In this document: piece after piece, positions 9,495 through 18,375 of the stretch
How positions within the stretch are numbered: position 1 is the stretch's first letter
Layout: the number at the start of each line of letters is the position of its first letter
Source: Eubacterium ventriosum
GTDB taxonomy: Bacteria > Bacillota > Clostridia > Lachnospirales > Lachnospiraceae
Length of the DNA: 64,000 nucleotides
Direction: 5' to 3'
Assembly: GCF_025150745.1 (NCBI RefSeq)
Contig: NZ_CP102282.1
Coordinates: 1,561,501 to 1,625,500, forward strand
Program-made: the position numbers and the translations under genes
The notes under the pieces: generated by a model
Databases searched by the model: none
What the model saw: only the letters and a program-made list of their open reading frames with translations
What the model was told of the DNA's origin: nothing

Positions 9495-9591
9495 CGCACA
9501 ATAAATGTTTAAAATGGGAGTTTAAGTATGGAAGCAAAATTTTTTGACGCAAAATTAGTTTTGCAGTATTTACATAAGAAGAGGTATTAAA

Positions 9592-10959
9592 TTGGAAAAA
9601 CAAAATAAATTTGTAAAGGATATGACTAAGGGAAATCCGATGCAGCTGTTAATTCAGTTCTCCCTTCCCCTTTTAGTAGGAAATATATTTCAGCAGTTGT
9701 ACAATATGGTGGATTCCATTATTGTAGGTAACTTTGTTGGGGCGAATGCGTTAGGCGCAATCGGTACAACTAATTCACTTAATTTTTTCTTTTTCTCATT
9801 GGTAGCAGGACTTTCAGTAGGTATTGGTATTATTGTTGCCCAGTATTTTGGTTTTGGTGATGAAGAAAAAGTTAAGGATGCAATCGGAAATTCAATTTGG
9901 ATTATTACAGTATGTTCTGTAATTATGGCAATTATTGGTTTTGTAACTGCAAGACCTGTTCTTGTTTTGCTTGACACAGACCCGGTTATTCTTAATGATG
10001 CAGTGGCATACCTTAAGGTAGTATCAATTGGTATTGTGTGTGTAGGTTTTTATAATGGCGTGTCAGGTATACTTAGAGCATTGGGAGATTCAAAGACACC
10101 TTTGATTTTCCTTATTGTGGCAAGTGTTTTAAATGTTATATTGGACTTGATTTTTGTATTAAGCTTTGGCTGGGGCGTTGTTGGCGCAGGTGTGGCAACG
10201 GCTTTTTCACAGCTTATTTCAGCTTTGGCATGTATTATTTATGCATACAAAAGTAATACATATTTTAAATTAAAAAAGAAAAACATAAAATTAAATGGCA
10301 ATATTATTAAGAAAAGTTGCAAATTAGGTATTCCGGTAGCTTTGCAGAACAGTTTGATTGCATTTTCATTAATTGTTTTACAGAAAGTTGTTAACGGTTA
10401 CGGAGCTACATTTACAACAGCATTTACAGTTGTTTCAAGAATTGAAACTTTGGTTCAGCAGCCTTTTATGTCTCTTGGTGCAGCAGTTTCAACATACACA
10501 GGGCAGAATATTGGCGCCGGGCTTAAAGACAGAGTTAGAAAAGGATTTAATTCTGCAACATTGGTAAGCTCAATTTTTGCGCTGGCAGTTGGTGTGGTTT
10601 TCTGGATTTTTGCACCGTCAATTGCGTCCATATTCGGTAAAGATGCAGATGTTATAAGAATTGGTGCAAACGGTTTAAGAATTACATGTTGTTTTTATAT
10701 TTTCTTAGGACTTATTTATACAACAAGAAACGTGTTAAACGGTGCAGGAGATGCTATGTTTTCACTGTTTACGGGAATTGTTGAGTGTATAGGAAGGGTA
10801 GGTTTTGCTTATCCTATGACGCTTATTCCTTTTATGGGAAAATACGGTGTGTTTTACGCTACAGGACTTACATGGTTCTTAAATGGTATGTTTAGCCTTA
10901 TAAGATATAAACATGGAAAATGGAAGAAAATTGACGTTATAAGCAAGGTTAAAGGATAA
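9592..10959 (+). CDS. MATE-family efflux transporter
   Basis: A 455-residue, 12-segment membrane protein of the multidrug and toxic compound extrusion family, exporting drugs or metabolites in exchange for Na+ or H+. Typical features are the N-terminal GNPMQLLIQFSLPLLVGNIFQQLYNMVDSIIVG region and the internal repeat containing LQNSLIAFSLIVLQKVVNGYG and VSTYTGQNIGAG. Translation appears to start at TTG (9592) because AGAAGAGG lies just upstream and no in-frame ATG precedes the conserved N-terminus. The sequence belongs to the DinF/NorM-like branch common in Firmicutes. Substrate unknown; no regulator is adjacent, unlike the second MATE gene at 19959-21287. Confidence 0.92.
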   Translation: MEKQNKFVKDMTKGNPMQLLIQFSLPLLVGNIFQQLYNMVDSIIVGNFVGANALGAIGTTNSLNFFFFSLVAGLSVGIGIIVAQYFGFGDEEKVKDAIGNSIWIITVCSVIMAIIGFVTARPVLVLLDTDPVILNDAVAYLKVVSIGIVCVGFYNGVSGILRALGDSKTPLIFLIVASVLNVILDLIFVLSFGWGVVGAGVATAFSQLISALACIIYAYKSNTYFKLKKKNIKLNGNIIKKSCKLGIPVALQNSLIAFSLIVLQKVVNGYGATFTTAFTVVSRIETLVQQPFMSLGAAVSTYTGQNIGAGLKDRVRKGFNSATLVSSIFALAVGVVFWIFAPSIASIFGKDADVIRIGANGLRITCCFYIFLGLIYTTRNVLNGAGDAMFSLFTGIVECIGRVGFAYPMTLIPFMGKYGVFYATGLTWFLNGMFSLIRYKHGKWKKIDVISKVKG

Positions 10960-11021
10960 TAATAAAGTCAGAAATTTTAAGCATAAGGTTTATAAAAAGT
11001 TAGAAGACCGGAGGTGAAAAG

Positions 11022-12254
11022 ATGTACGAAACAGAACAGGAAATTGAAAAAGTAATATTGGTAGCAGTTTGTTCTAATCCTAATCAGGACCCGGAGGAAT
11101 CATTGGATGAATTGGAGGAACTTGTTAAAACAGCAGGTGCCACAGTTGTAGGTAGAATGATTCAGAATCTTGAGCATGCAAGTAGTGCAACTTATATTGG
11201 TTCAGGAAAAGTTGAAGAATTAAAGGATTTGATTTGGGAAACAGAGGCCACAGCTGTAGTTTGTGATGATGAATTAACTCCGGCACAGTATAAAAATCTG
11301 GAAGATGAATTAGATGTTAAGGTAATGGATAGAACTTTAATCATTCTTGATATTTTTGCAGGCAGGGCAAAGACGGCAGAAGGTAAGATTCAGGTAGAGC
11401 TTGCCCAGCTTCGTTACCGCTCCACAAGACTTATTGGTATGAGAAATCTTTCACGTCAGGGTGGTGGTATCGGTACAAGAGGTCCCGGAGAAAAGAAGCT
11501 TGAAGTTGACAGACGATTAATTAGGGATAGAATTTCCCAGTTAAAATCACAGGTGGAAGATTTAGAAAGCCATCGTCAGGTTACAAGAGCAAGAAGACAG
11601 GAAAATCCTGTGCCGGTCATAGCCATTGTAGGTTATACTAACGCAGGAAAATCTACATTACTTAACACTCTTACAGATGCAAGAGTGTTGGAAGAAGATA
11701 AGCTTTTTGCCACACTTGATCCGACAACAAGAAATTATAAATTACCTGACGGTCAGGAAGTTTTGCTTACAGACACAGTAGGTTTTATCAGAAAGTTGCC
11801 ACATCATTTAATTGATGCTTTCAGGAGTACTTTGGAAGAAGCAAAATATTCAGACATTATAATTCACGTTGTAGACAGTTCTAACCCTGTAATGGATAAG
11901 AATGTTCAGGCTGTTTATGATACATTGAAGAATCTTGAAGTTAAGGACAAAATTATAATTACTGTATTTAACAAGATTGATAAGCTTGAAGAAAAACCTA
12001 TAATGAAGGATTTTAATGCAGATTATACGGTGGAAACTGCAATCAAAAAGGGAATAGGCTTGGATGAATTAAATGAGATAATTGAAAAAGCATTAAAGTC
12101 AATGCGTATTCATATTGAAAAATTATTTCCTTACACAGATGCGGGAAAGCCGGGACTTATTAGAAAATACGGTCAGTTAATCAAAGAAGAATACAGAGAA
12201 GATGGTATTTGGGTGGAGGCTTATGTACCTTCAGAATTAATGGATAGATTATAG
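11022..12254 (+). CDS. hflX: Ribosome-associated GTPase HflX
   Basis: HflX is a conserved GTPase that binds the 50S subunit and splits stalled ribosomes under stress. The 410-residue protein has the N-terminal HflX domain (DPEESLDELEELVKTAGA, ATYIGSGKVEEL, VKVMDRTLIILDIFAGRA, glycine-rich loop GGGIGTRGPGEKKLE), a coiled coil, and a G domain with GYTNAGKSTLLN (G1), DTVGFIRKLPHHL (G3) and FNKID (G4). GGAGGTG precedes the ATG. It stands alone between a MATE gene and a terminator. Confidence 0.95.
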   Translation: MYETEQEIEKVILVAVCSNPNQDPEESLDELEELVKTAGATVVGRMIQNLEHASSATYIGSGKVEELKDLIWETEATAVVCDDELTPAQYKNLEDELDVKVMDRTLIILDIFAGRAKTAEGKIQVELAQLRYRSTRLIGMRNLSRQGGGIGTRGPGEKKLEVDRRLIRDRISQLKSQVEDLESHRQVTRARRQENPVPVIAIVGYTNAGKSTLLNTLTDARVLEEDKLFATLDPTTRNYKLPDGQEVLLTDTVGFIRKLPHHLIDAFRSTLEEAKYSDIIIHVVDSSNPVMDKNVQAVYDTLKNLEVKDKIIITVFNKIDKLEEKPIMKDFNADYTVETAIKKGIGLDELNEIIEKALKSMRIHIEKLFPYTDAGKPGLIRKYGQLIKEEYREDGIWVEAYVPSELMDRL

Positions 12255-12272
12255 TAATAATTGAGTAAGAGA

Positions 12273-12318
12273 GTGGGAGTGCAGTGCACCCCCATTATCC
12301 ATATAATGGAGATTTTTG
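12273..12318 (+). terminator. Double hairpin terminator after hflX
   Basis: A first palindrome (GGGAGTGC/GCACCCCC region, 12273-12294) overlaps a second (CATTAT-loop-ATAATG, 12293-12308) followed by a TTTTT run. The second is the likely terminator. Confidence 0.65.
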
Positions 12319-12394
12319 TCTTATCAATGTAAAATTTGTGTAAAATCTTAAAAATTACAAATTAAAAACGATTTAATGCTGCTTGGAGGTCTTT

Positions 12395-12681
12395 GGATTC
12401 CTTGACTTTATATGGGAAAATTCTTATGTAGAGTTATTAAATAAGATATTGAAAGAGAGCAATTATATTGATGCAATATCTCTTTTGAATTTAAGGGAAT
12501 ATACCACGATGAAATAGGCGAAAATGTTGTAGTTACATGTAGTATAGGCGTGGTATTTGCAGACGAAGAAAGAGAAGAGGTAACACTGAAAGTTCTTACA
12601 AAAAGTGCGGATAAAGCAATGTATCAGGCAAAGAACTCCGGAAAGAACAGGTACAGTATAGTTAGGTATGGGGAAAAGTAG
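12395..12681 (+). pseudogene. Decayed GGDEF (diguanylate cyclase) C-terminal fragment
   Basis: From 12472 to the TAG at 12681 one frame encodes the end of a GGDEF domain, with VTCSIGVVFADEE and SADKAMYQAKNSGKNRYS, the standard C-terminal helix signature. Just upstream, another frame (from about 12395) reads like the preceding part (WENSYVELLNKILKESN) and runs into a stop, which implies a frameshift near 12470-12500. No GGDEF catalytic motif or start survives. It is a relic and will not make cyclic di-GMP. Confidence 0.7.
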
Positions 12682-12800
12682 AAAATAGTAAAGACATATT
12701 GTAAGAAGAATAGAAAAATGAAGCAGAAGGCTTTTCATTGGAAAAATCCAATGGAGAGCCTTATTTTATGGAATGAAAAATAGAATAATTTACCACTTTA

Positions 12801-12814
12801 CAAACATACGTTCG
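12801..12814 (+). promoter_or_regulatory. LexA (SOS) box
   Basis: CAAACATACGTTCG matches the Firmicute LexA consensus CGAAC-N4-GTTCG at all but one position. It lies 54 bases before the Y-family polymerase start, where it would overlap the promoter region. DNA-damage induction of the polymerase-YolD pair is therefore likely. Confidence 0.8.
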
Positions 12815-12867
12815 AGATATATAATTGCATTATCAAAAGAGTAATTATTTAGTTATGGTTTAATATT

Positions 12868-14133
12868 ATGAAAAGAAAATATATTTGTATAGATTTAAAG
12901 TCTTTTTATGCTTCAGTAGAATGTGTTGAAAGAGGACTTGATCCTATGACTACAAGATTGGTTGTGGCTGATATTGGGAGAACAGAGAAGACTATATGCC
13001 TTGCCATTACGCCGGCGATGAAGGCATTAGGGATTAAGAACAGATGTAGAATATTTGAAATTCCAAAGGGGATTGACTATATAGTGGCAATGCCAAGAAT
13101 GCAGAAGTATATTGATTATGCTGCAGAGATATATGGAATATACCTTAAATATATCTCGAAGGATGATATTCATGTATATTCAATTGATGAAGCTTTTATG
13201 GATGTTACTGATTATTTAAACTTATATAATTTGACAGCCAGAGAATTAGGGCAGTTAATTATGAATGACATATATAATAGTCTGGGAATTAGAGCAACCT
13301 GTGGGATAGGCAGCAATCTTTATCTTGCAAAGATTGCCTTGGACATAACAGCTAAGCATTCTAAGAACTTTATTGGGGAATTAGATGAAGAAAGCTTTAA
13401 AAGCAAGTTGTGGAATTATAGACCATTGACGGATTTTTGGAGAATTGGCAGTGGCATAGCAAGAAGACTTGATTCTTATGGGATAATGACCATGGGTGAT
13501 ATTGCAAAGTGTCAGGAAGATTTTTTATATAATATTTTTGGTATAGATGCAGAATTGCTTATTGACCATGCATGGGGAAGAGAGAGTACAACAATAAAAC
13601 AGATTAAGGCTTATAAGCCGGGGAGTAATAGTATTTCAAGTGGTCAGGTTTTGGCTTGTGATTATAATCATAAGGATGGTGAGATTATTATAAAGGAGAT
13701 GGCAGATATGGTATGCCTTGAAATGGTGGAAAAGAACCTTATTACAAAATCATTGACGCTTCATGTAGGATATTCTAACAGATTAAACAGGAAGGCAGCC
13801 CACGGAACGGTAAGTCTTGATTTTGAAACGAACTCTGATTTGGTAATAATTCCGGCAGTAGTTGATTTGTACAATAGAATTGTGAATCCTAATTTTCCTA
13901 TTAGAAGAGTTAATTTAACCTGCAACGGTGTTGTGCAGGAAGAGTGTAGGCAATATAGCTTTTTTGTGGATATAGGAGAACTTGAAAGAAATAACAAGAT
14001 TCAAAAAGCAATGATAGAGATTAAAAACAAATATGGTAAGAATGCAATTGTAAAGGGAATGGATTTACAGGATAGGGCAACTACAATGGAAAGAAATGAG
14101 CAAATAGGAGGACATAGAGCAGGAAGGGAATAA
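12868..14133 (+). CDS. Y-family translesion DNA polymerase (UmuC/UvrX type)
   Basis: A 421-residue error-prone polymerase that bypasses DNA lesions. Catalytic acidic residues are visible in CIDLKSFYASVECVERG near the N-terminus and in YSIDEAFMDVTDY around residues 108-115. The little-finger region includes RRLDSYGIMTMGDIAK (helix-hairpin-helix) and WGRES. It resembles UvrX/UmuC proteins that travel with YolD in Firmicutes rather than core DinB. A near-perfect LexA box lies upstream and the YolD-like gene begins two bases after its stop, so the two form an SOS-inducible operon. Such cassettes are often carried on mobile elements, but no integrase was seen here. Confidence 0.93.
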   Translation: MKRKYICIDLKSFYASVECVERGLDPMTTRLVVADIGRTEKTICLAITPAMKALGIKNRCRIFEIPKGIDYIVAMPRMQKYIDYAAEIYGIYLKYISKDDIHVYSIDEAFMDVTDYLNLYNLTARELGQLIMNDIYNSLGIRATCGIGSNLYLAKIALDITAKHSKNFIGELDEESFKSKLWNYRPLTDFWRIGSGIARRLDSYGIMTMGDIAKCQEDFLYNIFGIDAELLIDHAWGRESTTIKQIKAYKPGSNSISSGQVLACDYNHKDGEIIIKEMADMVCLEMVEKNLITKSLTLHVGYSNRLNRKAAHGTVSLDFETNSDLVIIPAVVDLYNRIVNPNFPIRRVNLTCNGVVQEECRQYSFFVDIGELERNNKIQKAMIEIKNKYGKNAIVKGMDLQDRATTMERNEQIGGHRAGRE

Positions 14134-14135
14134 CA

Positions 14136-14489
14136 ATGGCAGGAAGACCTAGAACTAAGATGAGCATAGAAAACAGAGCCAAGCAATTTATGCCTTTTGC
14201 AGCATTGAAAGGTTTGCCTGATGCTTTGGCGGCAAAGGAGAAAATAGTAGTTGAAAAAATTGAACTTTCCAGTGACATGGAAGAAGAATTGAACCGAAAA
14301 ATGCACGGACTATGCAAAGGGATGATTGCTACAGTAGTTTATTTTGAAAATTATGAATACCTTAAGGTTACAGGGATGGTGGCAAAGATTGATATTGATA
14401 ATAGAGTACTTCAGATAGTTGACCATAAGATTAGTTTTGAAAATATTTATACTTTAGATTATATTATAAGTTATGGTATTGAAAAATAG
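14136..14489 (+). CDS. YolD-like protein
   Basis: A 117-residue YolD-like family protein. It starts MAGRPRTKMSIENRAKQFMPFAALKGLPDAL, the typical conserved N-terminal block (RAKQFxPFAALxG), followed by a compact beta-rich domain with GMIATVVYFENYEYLKVTG. YolD proteins are encoded beside Y-family polymerases and are proposed to play a UmuD-like accessory role; the mechanism is not settled. The gene is two bases downstream of the polymerase and shares the same SOS-regulated transcript. AGGAAGGG before the ATG acts as ribosome site. Confidence 0.9.
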   Translation: MAGRPRTKMSIENRAKQFMPFAALKGLPDALAAKEKIVVEKIELSSDMEEELNRKMHGLCKGMIATVVYFENYEYLKVTGMVAKIDIDNRVLQIVDHKISFENIYTLDYIISYGIEK

Positions 14490-14530
14490 AGAGTACCTAG
14501 ATACAAAGTATTGAAAGGATATATTTTTAA

Positions 14531-14632
14531 TTAATAGGAAATGAATTTCACCGTGGGGCAGATATGCTTGGTTGGACATTGGAAGAATTAATAGAAAATA
14601 CCATTGAGGCATTAAAGACATTTAGACCGTAA
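14531..14632 (+). other. Short open fragment of unknown origin
   Basis: An open stretch of 33 codons ends with GADMLGWTLEELIENTIEAL and a TAA. It has no start codon with a ribosome site at its head and looks like the C-terminal tail of a lost gene. I do not recognise the family. Confidence 0.25.
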
Positions 14633-14667
14633 AGAGTTAAGAATATAAAACATAAAGAGTATAGAAT

Positions 14668-14738
14668 ATAAAAAAAGTATACTATAAGTATATGTGTATG
14701 TGGTCTTCATATTCACAGCATATACTTATAATATACTT
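14668..14738 (-). terminator. Long hairpin terminator for mgtE
   Basis: Twenty-base arms at 14675-14694 and 14719-14738 pair with one mismatch. On the minus strand the hairpin is followed by a run of seven T residues, so it terminates mgtE and perhaps also shields the yolD side. Confidence 0.75.
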
Positions 14739-14781
14739 AATAAAAAATTCTATTGAAAATATTTATGTTTTTTTAATCAAA

Positions 14782-16119
14782 TTATATTTTAAATATTGTT
14801 GTTGCAATGTTAAAGTATACAATAATGGAACAAGTATCTACTAATGTTGTGATTAATGGTGAAGCCATTAATGCAGGATCAAGGCCTATCTTCTTAGCAA
14901 ATAGTGGAAGAGTGCAGCCTATGATTTTTGAAAGAGTTACAGTTACTATTAATGACAGGGCAATTACTATTGCAAGTCCGGAATTGTGATATTCAATGAA
15001 TATTCTAAGTCCGTTGGCTGTAGCAAGAACAATGCCTACAATAATAGATATCTGAAATTCCTTAAAAACTACACGGAAGAAGTCACCAAAATGTACTTCG
15101 TCCAAAGCAAGACCACGGATTATAAGTGTTGAACTCTGTGAACCACAGTTTCCGCCTGTATCCATAAGCATTGGAATAAAGGAAACAAGAAGTGGAATTG
15201 CAGCAAAAGCATTTTCATATTTTGTAATAATGCTACCTGTTATAATTGATGAAAACATAAGTACAAGTAGCCATGGGATTCTTCTTTTGGCGTGAGCAAA
15301 CGAAGAAGTTTCAAAATATGTTTTCTCACTTGGAGCAACGGCAGCCATTTTTGTAATATCTTCTGTAGCTTCATCGATTACAACATCCATGGCATCGTCA
15401 ACAGTAACTATGCCAACAAGTCTGTTGTCTGTGTCAAGAACAGGAAGTGCAAGAAGGTCATATTTTCTAAAAAGTCCAGCAACTTCTTCCTGGTCAGTGT
15501 GAGTTGAAACAGAGATAAGTTCAGTTTCCATAATGTCTTTTATGAGAGTATTGTCATCTGAAGTCATTAAGTCTTTTGCAGAAACAATACCAATGAGTGT
15601 GCGCTGCCATGTTACGTAGCAGGTATAGATGGTTTCTTTATGAATACCTGTTTCTTTAATATGGTTCATTGCTTTTGCAACAGTCCATTCAGGACTTAAA
15701 TCAACATATTCAGTTGTCATAATGCTGCCGGCACTATCGTCAGGATAGTTAAGCAACTGATTAATAATGTTACGCTCGTTCTGTGGAGTAACATTTAATA
15801 TACGTGTAACAAGGTTAGCAGGAAGTTCCTCTAACATATCAACCGTATCATCCATATAAAGGTTGTCTAACAGTTCACGTAATTCTTTTTCAGAAAAGAT
15901 TTCCACAAGTGTAGACTGCATTGAGCTGTTCATATTAGAAAAAACTTCAGCAGCCTTATCTTTTGGAACAAGTCTGAAAACAATTGCTATTTCTTTGTCA
16001 TCTAACTGTGAAAGCAGTGAGGCAATATCTACTGCATTCATTGTCATTAAATCTTCTTTTAATTCTCTGAAGCGACGTTCTGATAGAAGTCTGATAAATA
16101 ATTCTTTTTTCATTTTCAT
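14782..16119 (-). CDS. mgtE: Magnesium transporter MgtE
   Basis: MgtE is a homodimeric Mg2+ channel gated by cytoplasmic Mg2+. The 445-residue protein has the N-terminal superhelical MgtE_N domain (LLSQLDDKEIAIVFRLVPKDKAAEVF), two CBS domains (around MTTEYVDLSPEWTVAKAM and DIMETELISVSTHTDQEEVA), the plug helix and a five-segment membrane domain with PLLVSFIPMLMDTGGNCGSQSSTLIIRGLALDE, which holds the pore motif. GGAGG lies ten bases before the fourth codon of the longest frame, so the ATG at 16119 is chosen. An M-box riboswitch and terminator lie upstream, giving repression at high Mg2+. Confidence 0.96.
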   Translation of the reverse strand: MKMKKELFIRLLSERRFRELKEDLMTMNAVDIASLLSQLDDKEIAIVFRLVPKDKAAEVFSNMNSSMQSTLVEIFSEKELRELLDNLYMDDTVDMLEELPANLVTRILNVTPQNERNIINQLLNYPDDSAGSIMTTEYVDLSPEWTVAKAMNHIKETGIHKETIYTCYVTWQRTLIGIVSAKDLMTSDDNTLIKDIMETELISVSTHTDQEEVAGLFRKYDLLALPVLDTDNRLVGIVTVDDAMDVVIDEATEDITKMAAVAPSEKTYFETSSFAHAKRRIPWLLVLMFSSIITGSIITKYENAFAAIPLLVSFIPMLMDTGGNCGSQSSTLIIRGLALDEVHFGDFFRVVFKEFQISIIVGIVLATANGLRIFIEYHNSGLAIVIALSLIVTVTLSKIIGCTLPLFAKKIGLDPALMASPLITTLVDTCSIIVYFNIATTIFKI

Positions 16120-16270
16120 AATACACATACCTCCGAATAATTAAATTTTTAAGCTTTATAAAACAATGGGCTCCAGAATTCATAACCTCACCACCTTTCA
16201 TTGATTAAAATCACTACTTTAAGAATATAGGAAACATTACAAATGCAATCTTTTTTACAAAATTCAAACA

Positions 16271-16306
16271 AAATAAAAATCCTCCAAAGCCTGAGCAATG
16301 AAGGAT
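16271..16306 (-). terminator. Expression-platform terminator of the M-box
   Basis: On the minus strand ATCCTTC pairs with GGAGGAT and is followed by TTTTTATTTTG. It lies between the aptamer and mgtE and is the switchable terminator. Confidence 0.75.
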
Positions 16307-16319
16307 ATAAATCACAAAT

Positions 16320-16490
16320 AAAATCACCGTTCAAGCTTTAGCATCATAGGGCGTATATTAATTGCATTAGGTTATGCCTTAACGACACATCCTGCTAACC
16401 AACTAATTGTGTCTCCACAATCTCGCGGCAGCAATCTTAGGATTAAACCGAATCCCTATGGTAACCTCACCTACCGATAAAGTAGTTATA
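16320..16490 (-). ncRNA. M-box (ykoK) magnesium riboswitch
   Basis: The minus strand contains the M-box signature in order: CGGTAGGTGAGGTTACCATA, the GATTGCTGCCGC segment, GGAGACAC, and the 3' block CCCTATGATGCTAAAGC. The element precedes the Mg2+ transporter mgtE, the usual target. Mg2+ binding would favour the downstream terminator. Boundaries are approximate. Confidence 0.9.
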
Positions 16491-16506
16491 TTTTCTTTTC
16501 GGACTC

Positions 16507-16535
16507 ATAATACATTCAAAAAATAGAAAAGTCAA
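16507..16535 (-). promoter_or_regulatory. Sigma-A promoter for the M-box/mgtE transcript
   Basis: On the minus strand TTGACT, 17 bases, TATTAT, placed just upstream of the aptamer. Confidence 0.75.
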
Positions 16536-16811
16536 CCCCCTTTTTGATAAAAATGTGAGAAAAATATAATGTGAAGAATAAAATTTTAATATGCAGAAAA
16601 GTAAATTTGTTTAGACACAATAATTGTTAAGTCACAAAATGATAAATATTTACATAATGTAAACAAATTAAACAATATAACTAAAAAATACTATAAATTG
16701 ACAAATGTAGACTTTTACCACAAAAGTAGGACATTTTTACTTTTTTAATTATTTAAAAATTTTTTAAAATGACTAAACTATTTGTAACGACAAATTTTGG
16801 AGGAAGTACAA

Positions 16812-18182
16812 ATGGGAAATTTAACATATGCTGCAACTAGAGCAACGCTGGGAAAGACTATTGACATTATCTTAAAAAATGCTAACAAAGACAGTGACAA
16901 GGAAATTGGCAAGTTAGTAGACCGAATGGGAAAGTACATGGATGGAGAGGATTTAGGTGTTGATTTTGACAAGCTTAAAGAAATGGTTTGCAATAAGGAT
17001 GCTACTCTTAATAAATATATTAATAGAGTGTTAGATGAAGTTGATCCTAAGGTTTTGAAAACAATGGCTTTGAATCTTGGCTATGAAGCATTTATGTATG
17101 GAACAAAAACTATAAGAAAAAATAGAGAAATACATAATTGTAATGTGCCATGGTTGATTTTGATGGACCCTACAAGTGCCTGCAACCTTCATTGTACAGG
17201 ATGTTGGGCAGCAGAGTATGGCAATAGATTGAATTTGACATTGGACGAAATGGACAGTGTTGTAACACAGGGCAAGAAACTTGGAACATATTTGTATATG
17301 TTTACAGGTGGTGAGCCTTTAGTTAGAAAAGATGACTTAATTAAATTATGTAAAAAGCACAAAGAATGTGCATTTCTTGCTTTTACCAACGGAACATTGG
17401 TTGATGAAGCTTTTTGCCAGGAAATGTTAAATGTGGGAAACCTTTATCTGGCAATAAGTCTTGAAGGTTTTGAGGCAGTTAATGATTTAAGAAGAGGTCA
17501 GGGCGTTTACGGCAAAGTAATGCACACTATGGAATTACTTAAGAGCCATGGTTTAGTTTTTGGCACGTCAATATGTTACACTTCAAAAAATATTGAAACA
17601 GTAACAAGTGATGAGTTTGTAGATTTGATGATTGAAAATGGATGTAGATATGCACTTTATTTCCACTATATGCCGGTTGGAAATGATGCTTCACTTGACT
17701 TACTTCCAACTCCTGAGCAGAGAATTTATATGAAGGACAGAGTTCGTGAAATAAGAAATATGACTACAGGAAAAGGAATTTTCACAATGGATTTCCAAAA
17801 TGACGGAGAGTTCGTTGGCGGTTGTATCGCAGGTGGCAGAAACTATTTCCATATCAACGCCAACGGCGATGCAGAACCATGCGTATTCATTCATTATTCA
17901 GGTGCAAATATAAGAGAAAACACACTGCTTGAAATTTTGAAACAGCCATTATTTATGGCGTATCACGATAATCAGCCATTTAACGAAAATCCACTTAGAC
18001 CATGTCCAATGCTTGAAAATCCGGATATTTTGCAAAGATTAGTTAAAGAGACAGGTGCAAAGTCAACAGATTTACAGTCGCCTGAATCAGCAGAACATCT
18101 TTGTGAAAAATGCCGTGACTATGCAGAAAAGTGGAAGCCATGCGCAGAAAAATTGTGGGCGGAGAGTAAGAAGAGCAGGTAA
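16812..18182 (+). CDS. Radical SAM protein with C-terminal cysteine-rich (SPASM-like) region
   Basis: A radical S-adenosylmethionine enzyme of 456 residues. The [4Fe-4S] cluster motif is DPTSACNLHCTGCWAAEYG (CxxxCxxC, near residue 115), followed by the glycine-rich TGGEPLVRK. After the barrel, GGCIAGGRNYFHINANGDAEPCVFIHYSG and a Cys-rich tail (LCEKCRDYAEKWKPC) suggest an auxiliary-cluster domain. The first 100 residues form a helical extension. GGAGGAAG fixes the ATG at 16812; a TTG five codons upstream falls on that ribosome site. It stands alone and no peptide substrate or partner is evident, so the reaction is unknown. Confidence 0.85.
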   Translation: MGNLTYAATRATLGKTIDIILKNANKDSDKEIGKLVDRMGKYMDGEDLGVDFDKLKEMVCNKDATLNKYINRVLDEVDPKVLKTMALNLGYEAFMYGTKTIRKNREIHNCNVPWLILMDPTSACNLHCTGCWAAEYGNRLNLTLDEMDSVVTQGKKLGTYLYMFTGGEPLVRKDDLIKLCKKHKECAFLAFTNGTLVDEAFCQEMLNVGNLYLAISLEGFEAVNDLRRGQGVYGKVMHTMELLKSHGLVFGTSICYTSKNIETVTSDEFVDLMIENGCRYALYFHYMPVGNDASLDLLPTPEQRIYMKDRVREIRNMTTGKGIFTMDFQNDGEFVGGCIAGGRNYFHINANGDAEPCVFIHYSGANIRENTLLEILKQPLFMAYHDNQPFNENPLRPCPMLENPDILQRLVKETGAKSTDLQSPESAEHLCEKCRDYAEKWKPCAEKLWAESKKSR

Positions 18183-18238
18183 TAGCCCTTGACAAAATTT
18201 AACAAAAACACTTAACTAACATATGAATTTAATATATT

Positions 18239-18325
18239 CATTCGCTAGGGGTGCCTGAAGGCTGAGAGATTTTATCAACCCTTATTACTTGATACGGTTA
18301 ATACCGTCGTAAGGAAGCAATATGT
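18239..18325 (+). ncRNA. TPP (THI-box) riboswitch
   Basis: The hallmark blocks AGGGGTGCC, GGCTGAGA, ACCCTTATTACTTGAT and the ACGGTTAATACCGTCGTAAGGAA segment appear in correct order. It precedes the thiamine transporter gene thiT, as expected for thiamine pyrophosphate control. A TTGACA box at 18189-18194 with TTAACT 17 bases later could be its promoter. Confidence 0.97.
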
Positions 18326-18333
18326 TGGTTAAT

Positions 18334-18370
18334 TATCCTCTGGCGATTTGCGTATAATCTAAGGAGGATT
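18334..18370 (+). promoter_or_regulatory. TPP riboswitch expression platform
   Basis: ATCCTC (18335-18340) pairs with GAGGAT (18364-18369), followed by a T run and the thiT ATG. The thiT ribosome site AAGGAGG lies in the 3' arm, so one hairpin could control both transcription termination and translation. Confidence 0.7.
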
Positions 18371-18375
18371 TTTTT

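Noticed and set aside
9528-9590. 20-codon ORF between the PAP2 and MATE genes
   Set aside because: The ribosome site is poor and the composition unremarkable; its tail overlaps the MATE ribosome site, so coupling is possible but unsupported.
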